DNA from: Gillisia lutea
GTDB lineage: Bacteria > Bacteroidota > Bacteroidia > Flavobacteriales > Flavobacteriaceae
Direction of reading: 5' to 3'
DNA length: 64,000 nucleotides
NCBI RefSeq assembly: GCF_021568705.1
Contig: NZ_JAKGTH010000009.1
Location: forward strand, 186,001 to 250,000
In this document: positions 54,697-63,293 of the stretch, in pieces
Position numbering within the stretch: the first letter of the stretch is position 1
Layout: every line of letters begins with the position of its first letter
Program-made: the position numbers and the translations under genes
Notes under the pieces: generated by a model
Database searches by the model: none
Told to the model about the DNA's origin: nothing
What the model saw: only the letters and a program-made list of their open reading frames with translations

Positions 54697-55485
54697 ATGA
54701 GATATAAATCTGCGTTATGCATTCTTCTGGTTATTTTGAGCTTTACAGCTTGTATTCCCACGAAGAAAATTACTTATTTGCAGAAGAGTGAAAGCACTAC
54801 TGACAGTATTATTGCTGTGAAACGTCTTCAAAAACCATATAGAATTCAAATAAACGATCTTTTGAGCATTCGGGTGAAGGCCCTTGATCAGGAATTGGTA
54901 GGAATGTTTAATCCCATAGATGAAAACAATTTAAATGCTACAGGAGAGGAAAGGCTTTATTATGATGGCTTCACTGTAGATCTTCACGGTAATATAAGGG
55001 TTCCTACTCTGGGAGAGATTAATGTGCTTGGATTTACTGTAGAAGAGGTGAGAGAAAGGATTGAAAAAGAACTTTTAGATAACTATTTTAAAGATGAAGC
55101 TAATATATTTGTTACTGTTAAATTAGCCGGAATTAGATATACAACTTTGGGAGAAATAGGATCTGGAAGCCAGGTAATTTATAAGGAACAAGTAACCATT
55201 ATGGAAGCTGTTGCAAATGCAGGTGGAATTACTGAATTTGGTGATATGACCAATGTGAAGATAATACGTCAATATCCTGCAGGTGAAAAAGTACACAGTA
55301 TTGATCTTACAACTATTGAAGCTACTCAAAGTCCGTACTATTACATACAACCTAACGATTTGATAATTGTAGATCCGTTACCTCAAAAGGCTCTAGGAGT
55401 GGGTACAACAGGGCTGGCTACATTAAGAGATGTGGTGGGCGTGATCACCTTATTAACTTCCATAATCTTAATAGTTACACGATAG
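54697..55485 (+). CDS. Outer-membrane polysaccharide export lipoprotein (Wza-like)
   Basis: A 262-residue lipoprotein with signal MRYKSALCILLVILSFTAC (Cys 19). A Poly_export domain follows (YRIQINDLLSIRVKALDQELVGMFN, GNIRVPTLGEINVLGFTVEEVRERIEKEL), then one SLBB domain (AGIRYTTLGEIGSGSQVIYKEQVTIMEAVANAGGITEFGDMTNVKIIRQY). A short C-terminal hydrophobic helix ends the protein. Such proteins form the octameric outer-membrane exit channel for capsule or EPS. It is first in the operon, 4 bases before the Wzc-like gene. Confidence 0.93.
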   Translation: MRYKSALCILLVILSFTACIPTKKITYLQKSESTTDSIIAVKRLQKPYRIQINDLLSIRVKALDQELVGMFNPIDENNLNATGEERLYYDGFTVDLHGNIRVPTLGEINVLGFTVEEVRERIEKELLDNYFKDEANIFVTVKLAGIRYTTLGEIGSGSQVIYKEQVTIMEAVANAGGITEFGDMTNVKIIRQYPAGEKVHSIDLTTIEATQSPYYYIQPNDLIIVDPLPQKALGVGTTGLATLRDVVGVITLLTSIILIVTR

Positions 55486-55489
55486 CTCT

Positions 55490-57967
55490 ATGGCGCACGA
55501 AGAAGATCATATTTCGGATGTAGGATCCACTTTCGACTTTAAGGGTTTTGTACTAAAAGTATTTAGTTACTGGCAGTTAATCCTTATTTCGGTAGCTATA
55601 AGTCTAGGTGTAGCTTATTATAATAATGTTAGAAAATTACCGGTATATAGGTTGGGTAATTCTATTTCAATAAAAGACGATCAAAATCCATTTTTTACTT
55701 CTACTACAAGTTTAACCTTCAACTGGGGAGGAACTTCAGATAAGGTGAATACCGCCATCACAATTTTGCGTTCAAGATCGCACAATGAAGAGGTGGTAGA
55801 GCGGCTGCAATATTACCTTCAGTACCTTTCAGATGGGGAATATCAGCGAATAGACGCTTATGGAAGTACACCTTTTAAAGTACAAGTAGATACATCTCGA
55901 TTCCAGGTGGTGGGATTGCCAATAACCATAACTTTTAAAGACGAAAATACCTTTAATCTAAAGGCGACTTTAAGAGAAAATATGGGCACTCAAAATTATG
56001 CTACCAAAGAAAAATCTTCGGTGAGTTTGGAAGCACAGGATTTTAGCAGAGATTTTAGAGTAGGAGAACGCATCCAGTTACCATTTTTTAGTGGAGTAAT
56101 CAATAGAACGGAGAATGGTATACAGGCCGGAAAACCATTTTATATTCAATTCCTAAATTTTGATTCGGTAGTCTCCGGTTATAAAGGAGTTTCGGTATCT
56201 CCAGAATCTCAGAATTCTTCTGTTTTAAATTTGGGACTCACCGGTGGTAATAAAGCTCGAATTGTAGATTACTTAAATGGTACTATTGCGGTACTTAGTG
56301 AGAATATGCTGGAGCGAAAGAATCTTTTTGCCACTAAGACCATTCGATTTATAGACAGCAGTTTGGCGGTGAAATCCAGAGAATTGAAACTGGTAGAAGA
56401 TGAATTGAATCAATTCAGAAATGAAAATTCGGTTTTAGATATATCGGCAGAAAGTTCAGAGATATCAGGGAAACTTTCAACACTGGATGTGCGAAAAGAA
56501 AATCTTAGAAGGCAACAGGCATATTATCAAACTTTAGAATCTTACCTGCAAACCAAAACCGATTATAGCAGTGTTCCAGCGCCATCTGTAGCAGGGATCA
56601 ATGAGGGAAGTATCGTAAGTGGGGTAGGAAGAATATTGGAACTCTCCCAGGAACGAAGTAAATATCAATATTCCTTAAAAGAGAATTCTCCAGTATTTGC
56701 AGATATCGACCGACAAATAAATTCGGTTAAAACCGTTTTGCTGGAAAATATAAGTTCCTCCAAAAGTTTACTTCAAAGAGAATTGGGGGATATTAACAGG
56801 CAAATCGCTCAAGCAGAATTAGAGATCAGGAAATTGCCACAGGAAGAACAAGACCTATTAAAAATTCAGCGTAAATACAGCCTAAGTGAGAAAACCTATA
56901 ATCTATTTTTAGAAAAGCGAAGTGAAGCAGGATTGATAAAAGCTGCCAATGTAAGTGATGTGATGGTAATTGACAGTGCTAAAGATACCGGGGGAGGAAA
57001 GATTGGGCCTAACACCCAATTGAACTATGTGATGGCGCTTTTAATAGGGGGGCTTATTCCTTTGGTCTTCGTATTCTTGTTAGTTTTCTTAAATACCAAT
57101 ATTCATAATGCCCAGGAGATTTCTAGATTGTCACCAATTCCAATTTTGGGGCTGATAGGTAAGAATAAATCGGATGATAATTTGGTGGTATTTAGCAATC
57201 CAAAATCGGCAATAGCTGAAAGTTTTAGAGGTTTGAGAAGTAGTTTACAGTTCATGTATAGAAAGAAAGGGATTACCGGTTCCAAAACTGTAATGATCAC
57301 CTCCTCGGTTTCTGGAGAAGGAAAGACGTTCTGCGCTATGAATCTTGCCACGGTATTCGCCTTGAGTGAAAAAAAGACTGTTTTAGTAGGACTCGACTTG
57401 CGTAAGCCAAAGATATTTGATGATTTCGATTTGAATAATGAATTTGGGGTTGTAAATTATCTGATTGGTAATAGTACTGCTGATGAGATCATTCAAACCA
57501 GTAAAATTCCATATCTGGATGTAATCACCGCCGGACCTATCCCACCAAATCCTTCAGAATTATTGATGTCTGATCAAATGGAGGTATTGATAGAGGAGTT
57601 GAAATTAAAATATGATTATATAGTGCTTGATACCCCGCCGGTTGGAATTGTTGCCGATGCAATGAATATGGTAAAACATGCCGATGCTACTTTGTTTTTA
57701 GTGCGTCAGGATTACACTAAACGCGGAATGCTGGAAAGTATTAATGAAAAATATAGTAAAGGAGAGATCAAGAATATAAGTTTTGTACTCAATCACTTCA
57801 TTCATAGAGCAAAATATGGCTATGGTTACGGCTATGGTTACGGATACGGTTATGGCTACGGCTATGGTTATGGTGCAAATAGATATGGACAAGGCTATTA
57901 TGGTAAAATTACACCGACTTCAAAACTGAAAAAAATTTGGAGAAAAGCTAAAAGGAATTTTGAGTAA
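55490..57967 (+). CDS. Wzc-like polysaccharide copolymerase and tyrosine kinase with a (Tyr-Gly)10 tail
   Basis: An 825-residue inner-membrane protein. The Wzz domain begins near residue 20 with TM1 (about 32-50), the periplasmic part includes coiled coils (about 290-480) and the GNVR-like region EKTYNLFLEKRSEAGL, and TM2 is around 514-533. The BY-kinase domain (about 570-770) has Walker A SGEGKT at 608-613, A' VGLDLRKPK and Walker B YIVLDTPPVG. The C-terminal tyrosine cluster takes the form of ten YG dipeptides (776-795) plus four more Tyr in NRYGQGYYG. Autophosphorylation of this tail controls chain length in Wzc proteins; a YG-type tail is unusual. It follows the Wza-like gene by 4 bases. 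Confidence 0.94.
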   Translation: MAHEEDHISDVGSTFDFKGFVLKVFSYWQLILISVAISLGVAYYNNVRKLPVYRLGNSISIKDDQNPFFTSTTSLTFNWGGTSDKVNTAITILRSRSHNEEVVERLQYYLQYLSDGEYQRIDAYGSTPFKVQVDTSRFQVVGLPITITFKDENTFNLKATLRENMGTQNYATKEKSSVSLEAQDFSRDFRVGERIQLPFFSGVINRTENGIQAGKPFYIQFLNFDSVVSGYKGVSVSPESQNSSVLNLGLTGGNKARIVDYLNGTIAVLSENMLERKNLFATKTIRFIDSSLAVKSRELKLVEDELNQFRNENSVLDISAESSEISGKLSTLDVRKENLRRQQAYYQTLESYLQTKTDYSSVPAPSVAGINEGSIVSGVGRILELSQERSKYQYSLKENSPVFADIDRQINSVKTVLLENISSSKSLLQRELGDINRQIAQAELEIRKLPQEEQDLLKIQRKYSLSEKTYNLFLEKRSEAGLIKAANVSDVMVIDSAKDTGGGKIGPNTQLNYVMALLIGGLIPLVFVFLLVFLNTNIHNAQEISRLSPIPILGLIGKNKSDDNLVVFSNPKSAIAESFRGLRSSLQFMYRKKGITGSKTVMITSSVSGEGKTFCAMNLATVFALSEKKTVLVGLDLRKPKIFDDFDLNNEFGVVNYLIGNSTADEIIQTSKIPYLDVITAGPIPPNPSELLMSDQMEVLIEELKLKYDYIVLDTPPVGIVADAMNMVKHADATLFLVRQDYTKRGMLESINEKYSKGEIKNISFVLNHFIHRAKYGYGYGYGYGYGYGYGYGYGANRYGQGYYGKITPTSKLKKIWRKAKRNFE
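57815..57874 (+). repeat. (Tyr-Gly)10 coding repeat in the Wzc-like gene
   Basis: Ten TAT/TAC-GGN units in a row. Both Tyr codons and GGC, GGT and GGA are mixed, so the DNA is not an exact microsatellite; the repeat is kept at protein level. It lies in the kinase tail. Confidence 0.9.
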
Positions 57968-57988
57968 GAAAGTTTTAAGAAATAAATA

Positions 57989-58855
57989 TTGGAAGTGAAT
58001 AACACGAATGAAGACTGGCTATACGAGATAACTCCAAAGAGAAAACTGATTGATTTAAATTATAAAGAAATTTGGAGATATAGGGATTTATTAATTCTCT
58101 TTGTGAAGAGAGATATTATAACCGCTTATAAACAAACTATACTTGGTCCTCTCTGGTATTTTATTCAGCCTTTATTCACCTCGGTAATTTTTACTTTAGT
58201 GTTTAATAATATTGCTAATATTAATACTGGAGGAGTACCACCTTTTTTATTCAATTTAACCGGGATAACTGCCTGGAATTATTTTAGTACATGTCTAACA
58301 GGAACCTCAAATACTTTTGTTAGTAACCAAGGTTTATTTGGTAAGGTATATTTTCCAAGAGTAATTATGCCTCTAAGTACCACAATTTCTAATTTATTGA
58401 AATTTGGAATTCAGCTCATTATTCTATCTTTTTTTTACGTTTATTATTATATAAAAGGCGCAGAGATTTCACCAAATTTGAATTTATTATTATTCCCGCT
58501 ATATGTATTAATGATGGCATTAATGGGGTTAGGACTCGGAATGATTATTTCGGCTTTAACTACTAAATACAGAGATTTAACCGTACTTGTAGGTTTTGCA
58601 GTGACTTTACTAATGTATATATCTGCAGTTCCATATCCCTTGAAAGAAATAATAAATAACAAGCCTCAATTTGCTTGGGTAGTTCAGTACAATCCGATAA
58701 CTCATATTATTGAGGGGTTTAGATTTATGATTTTAGATACGGGAATTTTTACTTGGTTTGGATTCACTTATACCCTAGGGTTCTCTATTTCAATTTTTCT
58801 ATTAGGCTTAATCATTTTTAATAGAACAGAAAAAACTTTCATTGATACCGTTTAG
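57989..58855 (+). CDS. ABC polysaccharide exporter permease (Wzm-like)
   Basis: A 288-residue ABC-2 permease with six transmembrane helices. The cytoplasmic N terminus has WLYEITPKRKLIDLNYKEIWRYRDLLILFVKRDIITAYKQTILGPLWYFIQPL, the typical gate helix and first helix of Wzm/TagG/KpsM-type exporters. The gene opens with TTG at 57989; a GTG at 57995 is an equally possible start. It lies 21 bases after the Wzc-like gene. Its ATPase partner is two genes downstream (61259-62530), separated by the fused phosphoglycerol-transferase gene. Confidence 0.92.
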   Translation: MEVNNTNEDWLYEITPKRKLIDLNYKEIWRYRDLLILFVKRDIITAYKQTILGPLWYFIQPLFTSVIFTLVFNNIANINTGGVPPFLFNLTGITAWNYFSTCLTGTSNTFVSNQGLFGKVYFPRVIMPLSTTISNLLKFGIQLIILSFFYVYYYIKGAEISPNLNLLLFPLYVLMMALMGLGLGMIISALTTKYRDLTVLVGFAVTLLMYISAVPYPLKEIINNKPQFAWVVQYNPITHIIEGFRFMILDTGIFTWFGFTYTLGFSISIFLLGLIIFNRTEKTFIDTV

Positions 58856-58923
58856 TGATAAATTCCTAAATATTCAAATATTCGGTTTTTATAAATCACC
58901 TTATTTGTTCATATAATATAGAA

Positions 58924-61194
58924 ATGCTAGAGTTCATCAATATTCTTATAAATCAATTTGGAGGCAAAAAGGATGTCCTAGTCATCTTATTATTTCTCAT
59001 TTCCTTTTTTATCATTAATTCATTTATAACGAATAGAATACTAAGACTTTCTTTAAGTATCATATCGACCTGCTTTGTTCTTCTTCAGTTAATTTCTCTG
59101 TTTTTCACACAGGCATTTATTGGTTATAGGTTTTATGTGCATCTAAATCTTAGGGATATTAAGGGGTTATTCTCATTATATTTAGCACATACGCCAATTG
59201 TAGTTCTTCTGTTCATATTTCTCACACTACTATTTTATAATTCCAATTTGATTTTAGCCAGATGCAATAAATTATTCTTAATGAAGAAAGGAGTTAATAT
59301 TAGAAGCGTATTCTTAACAAAAGTCATCTTATTATTTTTAAGCATTTCGCTTACTGCTACTATAGGTAACTTTGTTACAGATAGCCTTACTCTCAGTTCA
59401 GTTTTTAATCAACCAAACAATGTGAATTTTAAAGAGATATTACGGGAAAATGGAATGTCTAGTTATATTTCTCCATCTCAAATAAAAGCTTCACCCGGTA
59501 AGAATATAATTGTTATTTCTCTTGAATCTTTGGAACGTGGATATTTAGAAAATAAATATTCAAGTTTAACTCCAAATTTGAATAAATTAAAGAAAGAGTG
59601 GAATTATTCAGAAATGAAGCAAAATTTAGGAAGTAACTGGACTAGTGGATCTATTTATACTTCCTTAACAGGATTTCCCGCCTTTTTTGGTGTAGAAAGA
59701 AATAGTGTATTTCAGAAAGCTTATTATTCTCAAATTTCCAGTATTTCACATGCATTGAAGAAGGCTGATTATAATACGGTTTATATGAACGGAAATGCTG
59801 ATTATGCAGGATTGAAAGAAATGCTTTTCACTCTTCAATTTGATGAAATAATTGATAAAGGCAATGTTGAGAAGAATGGATTTGAAAGTCAATATGGATT
59901 AAGAGATAAAGATCTGGTGGAGCAGGCAAAGTCAAAAGTTAAAGAATTAGCTAAAATAAATAAACCTTTTGCCCTATTTATCTCTACTACAGATACACAT
60001 TTTCCTAACGGAATCTATGATGCTAGAATGGAGAAATTTATCTCTAAAAAAAATTCTGATATAGAATTTACGGTTGCTTCTATAGATTATTTAATGGGAG
60101 ATTTTATTGAATTTTTAAAATCTGAAGATCTGCTAACAAATACGGTTGTTTATATTTATCCAGATCATCTTAAAATGGGAGACCCTAACATGTTTAAAGA
60201 TAGTGGTGAAAGGAGCCTCTTTATAATAAGTAATTCAAACAATGAATTAATAAACCAGAATAAATCGACACCTATATACCAGATAGATTTACCTAAGATA
60301 ATATTACAGGGTGCAGGAGTAGATAATAATTTAAAATTTTTAACCGACTTTATAAAAGGCGACAAAAATAAATTCATAGAAGAGAATATTGGTTTAATTA
60401 CCACCATAAATACTAATGGTATTTCGCGAATTAACAGTAATCCAATTAATATTTCTTCAGTATCAAAAAATTATTGTGACTATAAAGTAGACACATTAAG
60501 ATATATTGCACATGCAGGAGGTGAAATAAAAGGTTATACCTATACAAACTCCAAAGAAGCCTTAGATCACTCATATGCTAAAGGTTTTAGGTTGTTTGAA
60601 CTTGATATCAACAAATCAAGTGATGGGAGTTTTGTAGCTGTTCATGATTGGAAGCATTGGGCAGATATTACAAATAATGTAACTGACGTTGCAATTTCCA
60701 AAAATGACTTTTTAAGTCACAAGATCTATGGGGAATTTACCCCCTTAGATATGGAAAGGATTAATAAATGGTTTGCAATACACAAAGACGCTATTTTAGT
60801 TACCGATAAGATTAATGACCCTGTAAAATTTGCCAATGAATTTACAGACCCAAGTAGGTTGATGATGGAGTTATTCGATATGAAAGCAGTAAAAGAGGGA
60901 ATAGGGCAGAATATAAGGTCGTCAATGCCATCACAAAATGTCATTCAAAAAATGCGGGAGAGCGATATTGAGTCATTGCGAAAAATTGGAGTAAAAAATG
61001 TTGCTATTTCAAGAAGGTTTATAGCAGACAATAGATCGTTATTGAAACTGTTGAAAGAAAACGATATCAAACCTTATGTATATCATATAAATTTCGATGA
61101 TGGAATAGACGAAGACTACGTGGTTAAATATGAAATGGATTATATATATGGAATATATGCAGATGATTGGATATTTTCAAATAAAAAGAATTAA
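58924..61194 (+). CDS. Fusion of OpgB/LtaS-type phosphoglycerol transferase with a GDPD-type phosphodiesterase domain
   Basis: A 756-residue membrane protein. Four or five hydrophobic helices span about 17-155. An alkaline-phosphatase-fold sulfatase domain (about 195-440) follows: metal ligand Glu 201 in ISLESLERGY, nucleophile Thr 240 in GSNWTSGSIYTSLTGFP (compare OpgB), His 359 in DTHFPNG, Asp 414-His 415 in YPDHLKMG. Residues about 525-750 are GDPD-like: IAHAGGE (His 530, with HAG instead of HRG), E559 and D561 in FELDIN, VHDW (His 574). OpgB and LtaS move phosphoglycerol from phosphatidylglycerol to glycans or lipids; GDPD cleaves glycerophosphodiesters. It lies between wzm and wzt. Activity is inferred. 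Confidence 0.82.
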   Translation: MLEFINILINQFGGKKDVLVILLFLISFFIINSFITNRILRLSLSIISTCFVLLQLISLFFTQAFIGYRFYVHLNLRDIKGLFSLYLAHTPIVVLLFIFLTLLFYNSNLILARCNKLFLMKKGVNIRSVFLTKVILLFLSISLTATIGNFVTDSLTLSSVFNQPNNVNFKEILRENGMSSYISPSQIKASPGKNIIVISLESLERGYLENKYSSLTPNLNKLKKEWNYSEMKQNLGSNWTSGSIYTSLTGFPAFFGVERNSVFQKAYYSQISSISHALKKADYNTVYMNGNADYAGLKEMLFTLQFDEIIDKGNVEKNGFESQYGLRDKDLVEQAKSKVKELAKINKPFALFISTTDTHFPNGIYDARMEKFISKKNSDIEFTVASIDYLMGDFIEFLKSEDLLTNTVVYIYPDHLKMGDPNMFKDSGERSLFIISNSNNELINQNKSTPIYQIDLPKIILQGAGVDNNLKFLTDFIKGDKNKFIEENIGLITTINTNGISRINSNPINISSVSKNYCDYKVDTLRYIAHAGGEIKGYTYTNSKEALDHSYAKGFRLFELDINKSSDGSFVAVHDWKHWADITNNVTDVAISKNDFLSHKIYGEFTPLDMERINKWFAIHKDAILVTDKINDPVKFANEFTDPSRLMMELFDMKAVKEGIGQNIRSSMPSQNVIQKMRESDIESLRKIGVKNVAISRRFIADNRSLLKLLKENDIKPYVYHINFDDGIDEDYVVKYEMDYIYGIYADDWIFSNKKN

Positions 61195-61258
61195 GGATAA
61201 TGTTTGTGTCTAATTTTTTTTGAGTTGCTTAAGTTTCATCATTTAGAGTATTAAAAAT

Positions 61259-62530
61259 ATGAGTATTATTTTAAAAGCGGAAAATATATCTAAACAATAT
61301 CGCCTTGGAAGTGTAGGAACGGGTAGTCTACAGCATGATTTTAATAGATGGTGGCATTATTTAAGAGGTAAGGAAGATCCTTATTTGAAAATTGGTTCTA
61401 TAAATAATAGAACTGATAAAGCTCAAGGAGATTATGTTTGGGCTTTAAAAGATATTAACTTTGAGGTCAATTCCGGTGAAGTTTTAGGAATAATTGGAAA
61501 GAATGGGGCAGGAAAATCAACTTTATTAAAAATACTTTCTAGGGTTACCTCTCCAACTACGGGCAGTATTAAAACGAAAGGAAGGATAGCCTCCTTACTA
61601 GAAGTGGGAACCGGATTTCATGGAGAACTTTCCGGTCGAGAAAATATCTATATGAATGGCGCCGTGCTAGGAATGACAAGAAAAGAAATAACCTTAAAAT
61701 TGGATGCAATAATTGATTTTTCTGGTTGTGAACTTTATATAGATACTCCCGTGAAAAGATATAGTAGTGGAATGACAGTACGTTTAGGCTTTGCGGTAGC
61801 CGCTCATTTAGAACCTGAAATTCTAGTAGTTGATGAGGTATTAGCCGTGGGAGATGCCGAGTTTCAAAAAAAAGCTATTGGTAAAATGCAAGATCTATCT
61901 CAAGGAGAAGGAAGAACGGTTCTATTTGTAAGTCATAATATGGCGGCGGTTAAGAATTTATGTACCCGAGCTTTATTAATTGATAACGGTTTGTCTAACT
62001 TAGAAGGCGATGTGGAGCAGGTTATTGAAAAATATCTGGAAAATAATTATAAAATTGAGGATAGTATCTCTTTAAGTAATCATGAAGATAGAAAAGGAAA
62101 TGGGGATGTTATTTTGTCTTCTGTATCTGTATATGGGGAAAATCGAAATAAATTCCCTAAGAGTGGAAATCCTATAAATTTTGAATTCTGCTTCGAAAAT
62201 AAATATAATTATTCTTCGAAAGACATTATAGTTGAATTTAGGATAGATGATAATATAGGTCAAAGAATTTTATGGAATAGTTCTGAAATGTCTACAGAAA
62301 ATATCGAAGAACCTCTAAGATCAATAAAAGTCTCCATGAATAAATGTATTTTAAATAAAGGTAGTTATCAGGTAACCACACATATTAAAGCAAAAGGAAA
62401 TGTTACAGATTGGATACAAAATGCCTTTAGTTTTTATGTAGAGGCAGGAATGTTCTATACCACAGGAATTGAAGTCCCTACAAGTCAAAGTAAGATTCTT
62501 GCAAATTTTGAATATCAGTTCAATGATTAA
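61259..62530 (+). CDS. ABC polysaccharide exporter ATPase with C-terminal carbohydrate-binding domain (Wzt-like)
   Basis: A 423-residue ATPase with a long N-terminal part typical of Bacteroidota members (YRLGSVGTGSLQHDFNRWWHYLRGKEDPYLKIG). Walker A is GKNGAGKST, the signature YSSGMTVRLGFAVAAHL and Walker B ILVVDEVLAVGD. Residues about 275-423 look like a Wzt C-terminal beta-sandwich (INFEFCFENKYNYSSKDIIVEFRIDDNIGQ), which in O-antigen exporters recognises the terminal modification of the glycan. It pairs with the permease at 57989-58855. The next gene, a methyltransferase, overlaps its end by 8 bases. Confidence 0.93.
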   Translation: MSIILKAENISKQYRLGSVGTGSLQHDFNRWWHYLRGKEDPYLKIGSINNRTDKAQGDYVWALKDINFEVNSGEVLGIIGKNGAGKSTLLKILSRVTSPTTGSIKTKGRIASLLEVGTGFHGELSGRENIYMNGAVLGMTRKEITLKLDAIIDFSGCELYIDTPVKRYSSGMTVRLGFAVAAHLEPEILVVDEVLAVGDAEFQKKAIGKMQDLSQGEGRTVLFVSHNMAAVKNLCTRALLIDNGLSNLEGDVEQVIEKYLENNYKIEDSISLSNHEDRKGNGDVILSSVSVYGENRNKFPKSGNPINFEFCFENKYNYSSKDIIVEFRIDDNIGQRILWNSSEMSTENIEEPLRSIKVSMNKCILNKGSYQVTTHIKAKGNVTDWIQNAFSFYVEAGMFYTTGIEVPTSQSKILANFEYQFND

Positions 62531-63272
62531 AAAAATAAAATTTAAGATTAAAAGATTTATTGATTATCGTGTTCGTCTACTAAGAGATCAACAACATCAA
62601 AATCAACAGATAAATTTTGATTATAATCAACTGTCACATCTTTTTAAAGAAGATTCTTTTATTCCTTTTTCAGCTTGGGCAATTTCTCCTAGCACTATTT
62701 TACATGTGCTTAACGATATTAGCATCAACAAAAGGAACAGAATTATTGAATTCGGTTCTGGGGCATCTACCTTCTATATAGCTAAATTGATAAAAACTTT
62801 GAAATTAAAAGCTTCATTTTATAGTGTAGAATCTGATAAAGAATGGGCCAATGAATTGGAAAGTTTACTTAAATTATATGAAATTTCAGATTTTGTGAGA
62901 GTTATTTATGCTCCGCTTTCTACAGTTCCAAATGAATATAAATTGAAAGAGCAATCCGTTTGGTACGATGTAAATAAACTCGATGAAGCATTAAAAGATG
63001 ATGCTAAATTTGATCTAGTTTTAGTTGATGGTCCTTTTGGAGGAAGTACGCCCTATGCAAGATACTCAGCAATTCCTTATCTTAAATCTCTATTATCTAA
63101 AAATGCATCTATTTATTTAGATGATACAAATAGAAAAGACGAAAAGGAAATTATAGTTCAATGGCTAAAAATTTTAGGATTTGATAGGTTTGATTTTGAA
63201 AGATATTCCTGCCTAAAACCGAGTCAAAATTTTGACGTTTCCCCATTTCAATTATCCAAACCAGGTATTTAG
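62523..63272 (+). CDS. Class I methyltransferase in the polysaccharide operon
   Basis: A 249-residue protein with motif I RIIEFGSGASTFYIAKL, then SVESDKEWANELESLLKLYEISDFVRVIYAPLS, KFDLVLVDGPFGGSTPYARYSAIPYL and ASIYLDDTNRKDEKEI. This is a SAM-dependent methyltransferase pattern (FkbM/Methyltransf_24-like). The ATG at 62523 (MIKKIKFKIKRFIDYRV) lies inside the end of the Wzt gene, a coupled overlap, and is preferred over an in-frame start at 62469. Methylation of the exported glycan, perhaps as an end cap read by the Wzt C-terminal domain, is a plausible but untested role. Confidence 0.82.
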   Translation: MIKKIKFKIKRFIDYRVRLLRDQQHQNQQINFDYNQLSHLFKEDSFIPFSAWAISPSTILHVLNDISINKRNRIIEFGSGASTFYIAKLIKTLKLKASFYSVESDKEWANELESLLKLYEISDFVRVIYAPLSTVPNEYKLKEQSVWYDVNKLDEALKDDAKFDLVLVDGPFGGSTPYARYSAIPYLKSLLSKNASIYLDDTNRKDEKEIIVQWLKILGFDRFDFERYSCLKPSQNFDVSPFQLSKPGI

Positions 63273-63293
63273 GTTAAAATTAATTTTAGTTTG

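Noticed and set aside
57815-57874. YG-coding stretch considered as a CRISPR or microsatellite array
   Set aside because: There are no spacers, and codons vary within units; it is a coding repeat.
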